Source of the DNA: JAYVJH01 sp043777595
GTDB lineage: Bacteria; Bacteroidota; Bacteroidia; Cytophagales; Spirosomataceae
Direction: 5' to 3'
Assembly: GCA_043777595.1 (NCBI GenBank)
Contig: JAYWHT010000028.1
Coordinates: 1-17,934 of the forward strand
DNA: 17,934 nucleotides
Of this stretch, positions 1 to 7,375 are shown piece after piece. The position numbers were made by a program, and so were the translations under genes. Within the stretch, counting starts at the first letter, position 1; each line of letters opens with the position of its first letter. The notes beneath the pieces are model-generated. The model worked only from the letters and a program-made list of their open reading frames with translations. It was not told where the DNA came from and made no database searches.

Positions 1-600
1 GCATTGTTTGAAACCACTGCCTTTTTGATGGGCCAGCACATGGCTTATTCTGCCCTGACCAACGTACCCGTGCCGCCCATGCCTGCCCGTGTGAGTGCGT
101 GGAGCGTGTACCGTATTTTTGAAACAGCAGACAGTAACTCGGTTTTTGTAGGTATTATTTCTGAAAAACATTGGGAGCGGTTTTGTGTAGCCTTTGACCG
201 AACCGACTGGCTCACTGACCCCAAACTCAAAACCAATAACGACCGCATCGGTGAGCGAGACTGGTTTTTGCCCAAAGTTGAAAGCACTCTAAAACAATTT
301 ACCAAAGCCCAAATCATAGCCAAATGCGAAGCCGCCGATATACCTTTTGCACCCATCGCCAATGTCGAAGACCTTTTTGAAGACCCACAACTCAACGAAG
401 GCGGTAGCTTACTGATAACCACACTACCCAACGGAACAGTTACAAAACTACCCAAGTTTCCGTTGGAATACCAAGATACCAACTATGAAGTATATCAAAA
501 CCCACCCCAAATAGGTGAACATACCAAAGAGATTTTGATAGGATTGGGCATGGGAGAGAGAGAGATTGAGGAGTTAAAATCAAAGGGAGTTATATTTTAA
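1..600 (+). CDS. CaiB/BaiF-type (family III) CoA-transferase, C-terminal part; 5' end outside window
   Basis: The reading frame is open from the first base, so this is the C-terminal ~200 residues of a gene that starts upstream. Family III CoA-transferases usually have about 400 residues. They move CoA from one acyl-CoA to another carboxylic acid in the cytoplasm and act in carboxylic-acid catabolism. Recognisable family features are the start of the visible part (ETTAFLMGQHMAY), the segment YRIFETADSNSVFVGI around residues 38-53, the WLTDPKLKTNNDR stretch, and the ADIPFAPIANVEDLFEDPQL segment typical of the C-terminal lobe. The C-terminus (IEELKSKGVIF) is a normal ending for the family. The catalytic Asp lies in the missing N-terminal half, so activity and substrate cannot be judged. 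The stop at 598-600 is only five bases before the next gene, which is of quite different, AT-richer composition. Confidence 0.85.
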   Translation, partial: ALFETTAFLMGQHMAYSALTNVPVPPMPARVSAWSVYRIFETADSNSVFVGIISEKHWERFCVAFDRTDWLTDPKLKTNNDRIGERDWFLPKVESTLKQFTKAQIIAKCEAADIPFAPIANVEDLFEDPQLNEGGSLLITTLPNGTVTKLPKFPLEYQDTNYEVYQNPPQIGEHTKEILIGLGMGEREIEELKSKGVIF

Positions 601-605
601 AAACA

Positions 606-1457
606 ATGAGTGAATTAGAAATTGCATTAGTTATTTATAGAAACTTGCTCAAAAAAATTGAGAATGGCGTAATTCCTGTAATTATGCGCTCAAAAGCAAT
701 GATTGGTACTGTACAAGATGACCCATTTGATAACTGGATATACTCAGAAATTGATAACTCGCTACCAGACAATTTTGAGATATTTCATTCTGGTTCGCTA
801 ACGACCCCCGATTTGGTGATAAGAAACACCGAAACAGGCATTATGATTGGTTTGGAAATCAAAAAACTAATTCGAAAATCAAATGGGAGTGATTCAAGAG
901 GTTTGACGATTGATTACAACAGTTGTCTTCCTTGCGGTTCAACGTTTGTGAAAGTTGGAATAGAAACCGTTATCATACCGTGTTTTTATCTATTTGCCTT
1001 GCTTGATTCGAGCAGTCAAAATATTGTGACGCTTATTTTCTTAGATGGAGACTTTTTGAATTATGATTTTGAACTTCATAAAGAATCCAAGTATTCAAAT
1101 TATACAGAATATAATCATGGGCCATACAATGAAGGTTCAATAAGGCATCGAAAAATGTACACTTATCCCAATCCTCTTAATTCAAAAATTGCCACGTTTC
1201 ACTTAAACTTTATTTTTGTAGCTAAGAAAAAAGACTTAGAAGTACTGAAAGAAGATACGAATATTACGGCTCAAATTATTAGAAAAGATAAATACGAAAA
1301 CTTATTTTACTACCTAATAAAAGACGAATCGACTGTAAATCAATTAGATAAAAATAAACAATTAGATACAATTCAGGGTATTTTTGATGCTTGCAAACAA
1401 CGTTTGCCCAAAGAACGCACTGCTTCTGTCCCGATTTTACCTCATTTAAAATCGTAG
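606..1457 (+). CDS. probable type II restriction endonuclease (PD-(D/E)XK fold), partner of the adjacent methyltransferase
   Basis: This 283-residue protein does not match a family I can name, but it has the marks of a type II restriction enzyme. A PD-(D/E)XK active site is visible: P68-D69, then E84-I85-K86 in GLEIKKL, fifteen residues apart as expected for the two strands of the nuclease core. A D-Y-N-S-C-L-P-C-G segment follows at 103-111 and resembles the strand/loop after the active site in several restriction enzymes. The ATG at 606 leaves five bases after the preceding stop, and the stop is six bases before the methyltransferase ATG, so the two are surely co-transcribed. Its codon use is clearly more AT-rich than that of the flanking metabolic genes, which suggests horizontal acquisition. 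Function is inferred mainly from the motif and the neighbour; the recognition site is unknown. It could instead be another PD-(D/E)XK DNA-processing protein. Confidence 0.72.
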   Translation: MSELEIALVIYRNLLKKIENGVIPVIMRSKAMIGTVQDDPFDNWIYSEIDNSLPDNFEIFHSGSLTTPDLVIRNTETGIMIGLEIKKLIRKSNGSDSRGLTIDYNSCLPCGSTFVKVGIETVIIPCFYLFALLDSSSQNIVTLIFLDGDFLNYDFELHKESKYSNYTEYNHGPYNEGSIRHRKMYTYPNPLNSKIATFHLNFIFVAKKKDLEVLKEDTNITAQIIRKDKYENLFYYLIKDESTVNQLDKNKQLDTIQGIFDACKQRLPKERTASVPILPHLKS

Positions 1458-1463
1458 CCAGCT

Positions 1464-2603
1464 ATGTTTGAAATAGAAAACGAAAAGAAATCTGACTATA
1501 CATTTTTAGGGCTTTTTGCAGGTGCTGGTGGAATGGATTTGGGCTTTGAACTGGCTGGTTTCGAGCATACAGAGTCAAATGAGATATTAGATTATGCTGT
1601 AAAAACCTTAAAATTAAATCGTCCAAATTGGGATATAGTTGGTGGAGACGTAAGAGAATATATACCGACTTTTAAGAAAAATTTAGATGTACTTTTGGCG
1701 GGTTTTCCTTGCCAAGGCTTTTCGTTGGGGGGCAATCGTAACGAAACAGACGAACGAAATACGCTATATCGTGAAGTAGTACGAATTGCCAAAACCATGC
1801 AACCTCGGATAATTGTGATGGAAAATGTACTCAATCTCAGGACGATGTACCACCCAGAAACGGGTAAGCCTTTTGCTCAACAAATTGAAAACGAATTAAA
1901 AGCTATTGGTTATACCACTATTTTTGATTTTTTTAGGGTTTCAGAACATGGCGTACCACAAACAAGGCGACGGTTTATTTTTGTGGCATTTAAAGACAAT
2001 ACAATCAATAATTTTAATTTTCCCCGAAAGCAAAAAGAAACAACTATCCACGATTTTGTTTTTGATTTGGGGCAAGATTTTTCTATTGAACTACCTAATC
2101 ATAATCCAGAATGGGGTTTTAGAAGTTATGCCCACACCGAAACCAACGAGTTATATAGCGAAGATGCAATTGCTGTTCCGATACGGTTGAGTAGAACAGC
2201 CTCTGAGGGTAATCCTGTCAGAGGCTTTGACTCGCCCTTCCCAGCCATAGATACGGCCACTGTTTGGGGCTGGGCTTTGGGAAATGTACAGACAGAACGA
2301 ATTGTGAAAGATAGAGAAGATGCCAAATATGTGAGAAATCCCGATTCTGACGCAAAACTGTGGCGAATTAAGGCCAGTAAAATTCGAGCGTTTACAGCCA
2401 GAGAATACGCCAGAATCCAGACCTTTCCAGATAGTTGGGTGTTTTGTGGTAACAATAAAAGAGAACTACAATTGCAAATTGGTAATGCTGTACCTGTAAT
2501 TTTTGCTAAAAATATTGCGCTTAGAGTCAGAAAAGCATTAGAAATAACAGACGGTAAAATAAAAAATGAAATAGACGAGGGCGTGCAGTTTTGCTTATTT
2601 TAA
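1464..2603 (+). CDS. DNA (cytosine-5-)-methyltransferase, type II restriction-modification
   Basis: A 379-residue C5-cytosine methyltransferase that transfers a methyl group from S-adenosylmethionine to C5 of cytosine in a short DNA site and so protects it from the paired nuclease. The conserved motifs appear in order. Motif I is FAGAGG (18-23). Motif IV is GFPCQGFS, with the catalytic Cys83. Motif VI is the ENV triad (120-122), motif VIII is QTRRR (166-170), and motifs IX and X are REYARIQTFPDSW (313-325) and QIGNAVP (338-344). The target-recognition region between VIII and IX (about 180-300) is short and gives no recognition site that I can read. The gene follows the probable endonuclease by six bases on the same strand, the usual compact R-M layout. 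It looks intact; start ATG at 1464, length normal for a monospecific enzyme. Confidence 0.95.
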   Translation: MFEIENEKKSDYTFLGLFAGAGGMDLGFELAGFEHTESNEILDYAVKTLKLNRPNWDIVGGDVREYIPTFKKNLDVLLAGFPCQGFSLGGNRNETDERNTLYREVVRIAKTMQPRIIVMENVLNLRTMYHPETGKPFAQQIENELKAIGYTTIFDFFRVSEHGVPQTRRRFIFVAFKDNTINNFNFPRKQKETTIHDFVFDLGQDFSIELPNHNPEWGFRSYAHTETNELYSEDAIAVPIRLSRTASEGNPVRGFDSPFPAIDTATVWGWALGNVQTERIVKDREDAKYVRNPDSDAKLWRIKASKIRAFTAREYARIQTFPDSWVFCGNNKRELQLQIGNAVPVIFAKNIALRVRKALEITDGKIKNEIDEGVQFCLF

Positions 2604-2618
2604 ACCTCAGCACCTTTG
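2590..2618 (+). promoter_or_regulatory. possible Bacteroidota-type promoter ahead of the MNT/HEPN remnant
   Basis: TTTG at 2590-2593 (inside the methyltransferase 3' end) and CACCTTTG at 2611-2618 resemble the -33 TTTG and -7 TAnnTTTG boxes. The spacing is 17 bases and TA is replaced by CA, so the match is imperfect. It would place a start shortly before the ATG at 2642. Confidence 0.28.
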
Positions 2619-2641
2619 TAGCAACAACAAATAATAAAACT

Positions 2642-2733
2642 ATGACAGAAACAATAGAGTATATTACTCAAAAGATTGTAACTCGTTTGTCTATCATGCT
2701 CTCAAAGGAGGCAAACTGATTTATGCAAAATAA
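2642..2733 (+). pseudogene. MNT-domain nucleotidyltransferase antitoxin, internally deleted remnant
   Basis: The ATG at 2642 opens a frame reading MTETIEYITQKIVTR, which matches the N-terminal helix of minimal nucleotidyltransferase (MNT) antitoxins. After about fifteen codons the frame no longer makes sense and stops at 2717-2719. In another frame, 2692-2733 reads YHALKGGKLIYAK-stop, which is the usual C-terminus of the same family. So both ends of one MNT gene survive, and the middle has been deleted with a frameshift near 2685-2692. The missing part would contain the GSx(9-11)DxD catalytic motif. The remnant's stop overlaps the start of the downstream HEPN reading frame by eleven bases, which is the normal arrangement of intact MNT-HEPN pairs and supports the identification. 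No functional nucleotidyltransferase can be made from this locus. Confidence 0.75.
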
Positions 2734-2956
2734 AGAGCAAATAGTACAAGCGTGGCTAACTAAGGCTGAACATGATTTAGGTACTGCTAAAATCACATTA
2801 TTACATCTGCCTGAATACACTGATACCATTTGTTTTCATTGTCAGCAAGCAGTAGAAAAGTATTTAAAAGTATATCTAATTTATCTTGATACAGATTTTC
2901 GGTTTTACAGTTTATCATTTTTCTGTTCCTCATCGCTTTTGTGGCAACAACATTAA
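2723..2956 (+). pseudogene. HEPN-domain toxin, C-terminally truncated remnant
   Basis: The first ~60 codons encode a clear HEPN domain: AWLTKAEHDLGTAK (10-23), then CFHCQQAVEKYLKVYLIYLDTDF (37-59), the two helices of the family's N-terminal half. After R60 (about base 2902) the similarity ends and a low-complexity tail leads to a stop at 2954. Intact members have about 130 residues, and the RNase-type RX4-6H motif lies in the lost half. In intact systems the HEPN protein is the toxin and the MNT partner AMPylates it to neutralise it. Here both partners are broken, so the pair is probably dead. A short frame-shifted segment of hydrophobic residues (FIIFLFLIAFVATTL) is readable at about 2911-2955, but I cannot assign it to a gene. 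Confidence 0.75.
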
Positions 2957-2981
2957 ACCTAACAACAACTAACCAATCAAT

Positions 2982-4445
2982 ATGAAACCCCTTGACCTTA
3001 TCCTTAAAAATGTACGTGTAGTACGCCCTAACAAAACAGCCATAGACTTATTAGACTTAGGTATTAAAGACGGTAAGTTTACCAAAATTGCGCCCTTCAT
3101 TGACCCGACCGAAGTCACCGAAGTATTTGATGGCCAAAACCGCTTGGCATTCCCAGGTCTTGTCGATGCCCACATGCACACGGGTATATATGCTCCGTTA
3201 GGCGAAGATGCCGTTACCGAAAGCCGTGCGGCGGCCATGGGCGGTGTTACGAGCAGTCTCAACTATATGCGTACTGGCCAATATTACCTCAACAAAACAG
3301 GGTCTTATGCCGAGTTTTTTCCAGAAGTGTTGGCTGTATCTGACGGGCAGTTTCATGTGGACTATGCCTACCACTTGGCACCCATGATGAACCAGCACAT
3401 TGACGAAATCGAAATGTTGATTGAAAAATATGGTGTTACTTCATTCAAGATTTTTATGTTTTATGGTAGCCATGGCCTACACGGACGGTCGAGTAGTCAG
3501 AAAGATTTTTTGATGACCCCCGAGGGCGAGAAATACGACTTCGCACACTTTGAGTTTGTGATGCGGGGCGTAAAGCGAGCGATGGACAAATTTCCGCACC
3601 TCAAAGACTATATCAGCCTTAGTATGCACTGCGAAACTGCCGAAATTATGGCTGCATATACCAAAATCGTCGAAGAAGAAGGCACGCTCGAAGGACTGGC
3701 GGCTTACTCGGCTTCTCGACCACCGCACTCAGAGGGTTTGGCCATTGCCATTGCCTCGTACTTGGCGCACGAAACCGAGTGTGTCAATATCAACCTGCTG
3801 CACCTTACTTCTCGTAAGGCTTTGGACTCGGCTTACCGTATGCAGTTGGCGTTTCCGCATATCAATTTTCGTAGAGAAGTAACCATCGGACACTTGCTCT
3901 TGGACACCGATGCCGCCTGTGGTTGTAATGCCAAAGTAAATCCACCCATTCGCCCACGTGAAGATGTTGAGGGACTTTGGGAGGCACTTTTAGACCGCAA
4001 AATAGACTGGGTTTGTTCAGACCATGCCTGTTGTAAAGAAGAGTTTAAGACTGATAATCAGCAACCTAACAATATATTTTTGGCTAAGTCGGGTTTTGGT
4101 GGTACAGAATTTATGTTGAGTGGTTTGTTTTCGGAAGGCTCAAAACGAGGTATGAGCTACAATCACATGGCTGAGTTATTGTGCTGGAATCCTGCCCAAC
4201 GGTACGGGCTTTTGACTAAGGGCGACATTGCATTGGGCTTTGATGCTGATGTGGCGCTGCTCGACCCTACCGAAACGTTTGTATGCCATGCCGAAGATTC
4301 TGAATCAACACAGGGCTACTCGGTTTTTGAAGGCATAGAACTTACTGGCCGTGTTAAGACTACTTTTTTGAGAGGAAATTTAATCTATGATAACCACAAA
4401 ATAGTAGGCCAAGCCAAAGGGCAATACTTAAAACGACCTTGTTAG
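2982..4445 (+). CDS. cyclic amidohydrolase (dihydroorotase / hydantoinase / allantoinase superfamily)
   Basis: A 487-residue cytoplasmic enzyme with the full set of binuclear-metal ligands of the cyclic amidohydrolases. These are HMH at 64-66 in VDAHMHTG, the bridging lysine K156 in SFKIFM (carboxylated in the family), H216 in SMHCETA, H274 in LLHLTS, and D347 in VCSDHAC. The N-terminal strand (LILKNVRVVRPN) and the C-terminal segment (DADVALLDPTETF) form the small beta domain that flanks the TIM barrel. The family hydrolyses cyclic amide bonds such as those of dihydroorotate, hydantoins, dihydropyrimidines or allantoin. It is longer than a standard bacterial dihydroorotase, and no other pyrimidine gene is nearby, so a catabolic hydantoinase/allantoinase role is at least as likely as pyrC. 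The ATG at 2982 lies immediately downstream of the toxin-antitoxin remnant, and its promoter may lie in that debris. Confidence 0.85.
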   Translation: MKPLDLILKNVRVVRPNKTAIDLLDLGIKDGKFTKIAPFIDPTEVTEVFDGQNRLAFPGLVDAHMHTGIYAPLGEDAVTESRAAAMGGVTSSLNYMRTGQYYLNKTGSYAEFFPEVLAVSDGQFHVDYAYHLAPMMNQHIDEIEMLIEKYGVTSFKIFMFYGSHGLHGRSSSQKDFLMTPEGEKYDFAHFEFVMRGVKRAMDKFPHLKDYISLSMHCETAEIMAAYTKIVEEEGTLEGLAAYSASRPPHSEGLAIAIASYLAHETECVNINLLHLTSRKALDSAYRMQLAFPHINFRREVTIGHLLLDTDAACGCNAKVNPPIRPREDVEGLWEALLDRKIDWVCSDHACCKEEFKTDNQQPNNIFLAKSGFGGTEFMLSGLFSEGSKRGMSYNHMAELLCWNPAQRYGLLTKGDIALGFDADVALLDPTETFVCHAEDSESTQGYSVFEGIELTGRVKTTFLRGNLIYDNHKIVGQAKGQYLKRPC

Positions 4446-4478
4446 ATTTGTATAACCCAACCCAAACAAACGACTGAT

Positions 4479-5684
4479 ATGTTTTTAGACTTTTTTTTAT
4501 TGCTCAAACAACACGCCCTGCCCGTTACGCTGGGGGAGTACCTCAATTTATTGGAAGGTCTCAAAAAACAAATTGTGGGCTACAGCACCGATGAGTTTTA
4601 TTATTTGAGTAGAACGGTATTGCTCAAAAACGAAATGCACTACGATTTGTATGACCGTCTTTTTGCTCAATATTTTCAGAACGCCGAAACCGTTGATTTG
4701 AAACTGAAAGAAATGAATATACCGCCAGAATGGTTTAACGAAGCCCTATCAAACGATTTGAGTGATGAAGAAAAAGAACAAATCGAAAAAATGGGCGGCC
4801 TTGAAGCTCTCTTTGAGCGTTTTCAGAAACTGATGGACGAACAAAAAGAGCGGCACGATGGCGGCAACAAATGGATAGGTACTGGCGGTACGTCGCCTTA
4901 TGGTTTTAATGGTTTTAGTCCCGAAGGGTTTAGGGTACAGGGGCCATCGAAAGGCAATAAAACGGCAGTCAAAATTTGGGAGCAACGAGCATACCGAAAC
5001 TATGACGACGATGTAGAACTTAGTACCCGAAATATAAAAATGGCACTGAAACGCCTTAGAATATTGACCCGTGAGGGACTCGACGAGGAGATAAATTTGG
5101 AGGGGACGATAGATGGAACTTGTCGAAATGCAGGTATTTTGGATATTCAGATGCAACCACCACGTAAAAATAACGTCAAGATTTTGCTACTGCTGGACGT
5201 AGGAGGCTCGATGGACGAACACGTTGAGCTTTGCTCGCAGTTGTTTTCGGCAGCTAAATATCAATTTAAAAATATTGAGTTTTTTTATTTCCATAATTGC
5301 GTTTATGAAACTCTCTGGAAAGACAACAACCGCCGCAGTAAACGGATTCCAACATTAGAAGTACTGCACAAATATCCAAAAGACTACAAGGTTATTTTTG
5401 TGGGCGATGCCGCCATGTCGGCCTATGAAGTTACACACCCACGAGGTAGCATAGAGCATTACAACGAAGAGTCGGGCTTGACGTGGCTCGAACGTTTCAA
5501 GACTCAATACCCAAATATAGTTTGGCTCAATCCTGTTACAGTGGCTGACTATTGGAAATATACCCATAGTACAACGCTCATCAGAGACTGGTCCGAAAAT
5601 CGAATGTTTCCGCTTACCCTCGGTGGTATAACGCAGGCCATGAAATGTTTAAAAAATTCTAAAATACGATTTGAAAAAATATAA
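4479..5684 (+). CDS. VWA-domain protein, CoxE-like family
   Basis: A 401-residue protein with a helical N-terminal region (QHALPVTLGEYLNLLEGL at 11-28), an acidic linker (about 94-128), a glycine-rich patch around 129-150, and a C-terminal von Willebrand A domain from about 232. The metal-binding (MIDAS) loop reads LLLLDVGGSMDEH (D240-V-G-G-S244). The first Ser of the classical DxSxS is a Gly here. A second conserved loop, VFVGDAAMSAYE, lies at 307-318. Proteins of this type usually work with a MoxR-type AAA ATPase in metal insertion or complex assembly, but no such ATPase is in the window. No signal peptide or membrane segment is seen. It follows the amidohydrolase by 33 bases on the same strand and may share its transcript. 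The precise role is unknown. Confidence 0.8.
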   Translation: MFLDFFLLLKQHALPVTLGEYLNLLEGLKKQIVGYSTDEFYYLSRTVLLKNEMHYDLYDRLFAQYFQNAETVDLKLKEMNIPPEWFNEALSNDLSDEEKEQIEKMGGLEALFERFQKLMDEQKERHDGGNKWIGTGGTSPYGFNGFSPEGFRVQGPSKGNKTAVKIWEQRAYRNYDDDVELSTRNIKMALKRLRILTREGLDEEINLEGTIDGTCRNAGILDIQMQPPRKNNVKILLLLDVGGSMDEHVELCSQLFSAAKYQFKNIEFFYFHNCVYETLWKDNNRRSKRIPTLEVLHKYPKDYKVIFVGDAAMSAYEVTHPRGSIEHYNEESGLTWLERFKTQYPNIVWLNPVTVADYWKYTHSTTLIRDWSENRMFPLTLGGITQAMKCLKNSKIRFEKI

Positions 5685-5761
5685 TCTCGCAGAGGAGCAG
5701 AGTACGCTGAGTGTATTTTGTAAAATCTTAAACCTCAGCGAACTCCGCCCCTCAGCGAGAT
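5684..5761. repeat. long imperfect inverted repeat (REP-like hairpin)
   Basis: Two 28-base arms, 5684-5711 and 5734-5761, match as inverted repeats at 24 of 28 positions around a 22-base spacer. The spacer itself contains a small palindrome (ATTTTGTAAAAT, 5715-5726). The arms carry reiterated CGCTGAG/CAGAGG-type words. The left arm begins at the last base of the VWA stop codon. On the plus strand it is followed by A-rich, not T-rich, sequence, so it is not a typical rho-independent terminator for the upstream gene. It more closely resembles a dispersed intergenic palindrome, though only one copy is visible here. Confidence 0.8.
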
Positions 5762-5784
5762 AAAAAAAATAAACTCATAAACTC

Positions 5785-6933
5785 ATGACACGAAAAAACT
5801 TTTTAAAGCAAACCTCAGCCCTCGGCGCAGCCGTTTTGCTGGGAACGATTGAAACACAGGCGGCTGATAAAAAAATCAAAGTTGGCCTCATTGGCTGTGG
5901 TAGTGTGTCAAATATGTATTTGCCACATTTGTCCAAATCGCTTTGTGTAGAACTCGTCAGTACCTGTGATATTGTACCAGATAGAGCCAAAGTGGCTGCC
6001 GAAAAGTACAAAATCCCTAATCATTACCCGCACATAGACCTCATGCTGGCAGGTGCGAAGTTTGACTTGTTGGTAAACCTGACTAATATGCAAGAACACG
6101 GGCGGCTCAATCGATTGGCAATTTTAAAGGGAATAAACGTATGGAGCGAAAAACCGTTGGCCAATACCTACAACGAAGGGAAGGCATTGTTGGCTTTAGC
6201 CAAACAAAAAAATGTCAAAATTTGGGGTGCGCCAGCGGTTGTCAATAGTCCACAGTTTGCGTTTATGGCCAAAGCAATCAACGAAGGCAAAATCGGCAAG
6301 GTAGCTGCTGCTCATGCACATTATGGGCATTTGGGGCCTACATGGTCAGCGTTTTTTTATGAACAAGGTGGTGGTAGTTTACCAGACTTGGGGGTATATA
6401 ATTTGGCCACATTGAGCGGACTTTTAGGGCCTGTCAAAGAAGTAGTGGCTATGACAAACGTCATTACCCCAACCCGAAACGTCGATGACAAAGGTCAGAT
6501 AAAAGTCATAGCCGAAGACAACGCCATGGTAATAATGAAACACGCCAGTGGCGCACTATCGCACGTGCAGTGTGGTTTTAATTATTTTGACCCTTATGGC
6601 CACGAAGGCCACGGCCAAGAAAAACCTACGATTTCGATTGTTGGTACAAAAGGCTCTATGCACCTCGTTGGCTACGATTGGAAACCCTTTGGTGTCGATA
6701 TGGCAACTATCGACGATGAAAAAGGCCAGCGATATGCTACCGATTCAGGCACTTATGTATGGGAACAGGGCGCAAGCGTTATAGCCGAAAGCATGGCCAA
6801 AGGCACAGAGCCGCTCATCAATGCTGAACACGCTCTGCACGTACTCGAAATAATCGAAGCTGCCCGAGCATCACAAGCTACAGGCAAAAGAATACTTTTG
6901 GAATCTGTTTTTAGGTGGCCTGTGGTGGGTTGA
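5785..6933 (+). CDS. Gfo/Idh/MocA family oxidoreductase, probably exported
   Basis: A 382-residue NAD(P)-dependent oxidoreductase of the Gfo/Idh/MocA group, which usually act on sugars or their derivatives. After an N-terminal leader, the Rossmann nucleotide-binding strand reads KVGLIGCGSVSNMY (about 32-45). The family's EKPL motif is in WSEKPLANT, and the C-terminal substrate domain includes GGGSLPDLGVYNL and a glycine/histidine-rich GHEGHGQEKP loop. The leader MTRKNFLKQTSALGAAVLLG has the layout of a Tat signal (R-K-N-F-L-K then a hydrophobic stretch), but with Arg-Lys where Arg-Arg is usual. Secreted members of this family are common in Bacteroidota. The true substrate cannot be read from sequence. 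The gene follows the inverted repeat and stops nine bases before the convergent NfeD gene. Confidence 0.88.
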   Translation: MTRKNFLKQTSALGAAVLLGTIETQAADKKIKVGLIGCGSVSNMYLPHLSKSLCVELVSTCDIVPDRAKVAAEKYKIPNHYPHIDLMLAGAKFDLLVNLTNMQEHGRLNRLAILKGINVWSEKPLANTYNEGKALLALAKQKNVKIWGAPAVVNSPQFAFMAKAINEGKIGKVAAAHAHYGHLGPTWSAFFYEQGGGSLPDLGVYNLATLSGLLGPVKEVVAMTNVITPTRNVDDKGQIKVIAEDNAMVIMKHASGALSHVQCGFNYFDPYGHEGHGQEKPTISIVGTKGSMHLVGYDWKPFGVDMATIDDEKGQRYATDSGTYVWEQGASVIAESMAKGTEPLINAEHALHVLEIIEAARASQATGKRILLESVFRWPVVG

Positions 6934-6942
6934 GAAATAACT

Positions 6943-7374
6943 CTACACCACCCCCACAATTAACTTAATGCCGTCTAATTGCTTGATAGTCACTATCGAA
7001 GTCTCAGCAATGGCTTGGCCTGTGTCTGACTTAGCCGCCCACTCCGTGCCACGATAGAACACTTTGCCCTCGCCATTGGTAGGAATGGCCGTAACGACGG
7101 TGGCGTTGTCGCCCACGTATTCGTTGTACTCAACGGTCTTACCGTCTTTTTTAAAAATATTTTGAACTGGTTTTCTCAACAACAACAACGAACCAACCGA
7201 TACGACCGAAAACGTCAGTAGCTGCATATTGAGGGTAGTCGTGATGTTGAGCCAACTCAATAGCGCAGTCGTAAGCGCACCAATACTCAAAAAAACAAAG
7301 AAAAACGAGACTGACATTAACTCAGCAATGAGGAGCAGCACTCCTACAATGAGCCATATTTGAGGATATTCCAT
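6943..7374 (-). CDS. NfeD family membrane protein (short form)
   Basis: A 143-residue protein with hydrophobic segments at about 5-24, 27-45 and 53-66, followed by a soluble C-terminal domain (about 75-143) with alternating beta strands like the OB fold of NfeD proteins (GDNATVVTAIPTNGEGKVFYRG, EWAAKS). NfeD proteins pair with SPFH/stomatin proteins in membrane microdomains, and here the gene lies one base after the SPFH gene in the same operon, which is the standard arrangement. It lacks the N-terminal ClpP-like protease domain of long NfeD proteins. Start ATG at 7374. Confidence 0.88.
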   Translation of the reverse strand: MEYPQIWLIVGVLLLIAELMSVSFFFVFLSIGALTTALLSWLNITTTLNMQLLTFSVVSVGSLLLLRKPVQNIFKKDGKTVEYNEYVGDNATVVTAIPTNGEGKVFYRGTEWAAKSDTGQAIAETSIVTIKQLDGIKLIVGVV

Positions 7375-7375
7375 G

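Noticed and set aside
6922..6951. Short inverted repeat GTGGTG...CACCAC between the convergent oxidoreductase and NfeD genes as a bidirectional terminator
   Set aside because: The stem is only six pairs with an 18-base loop, lies largely inside coding sequence, and has no T-run on either side.
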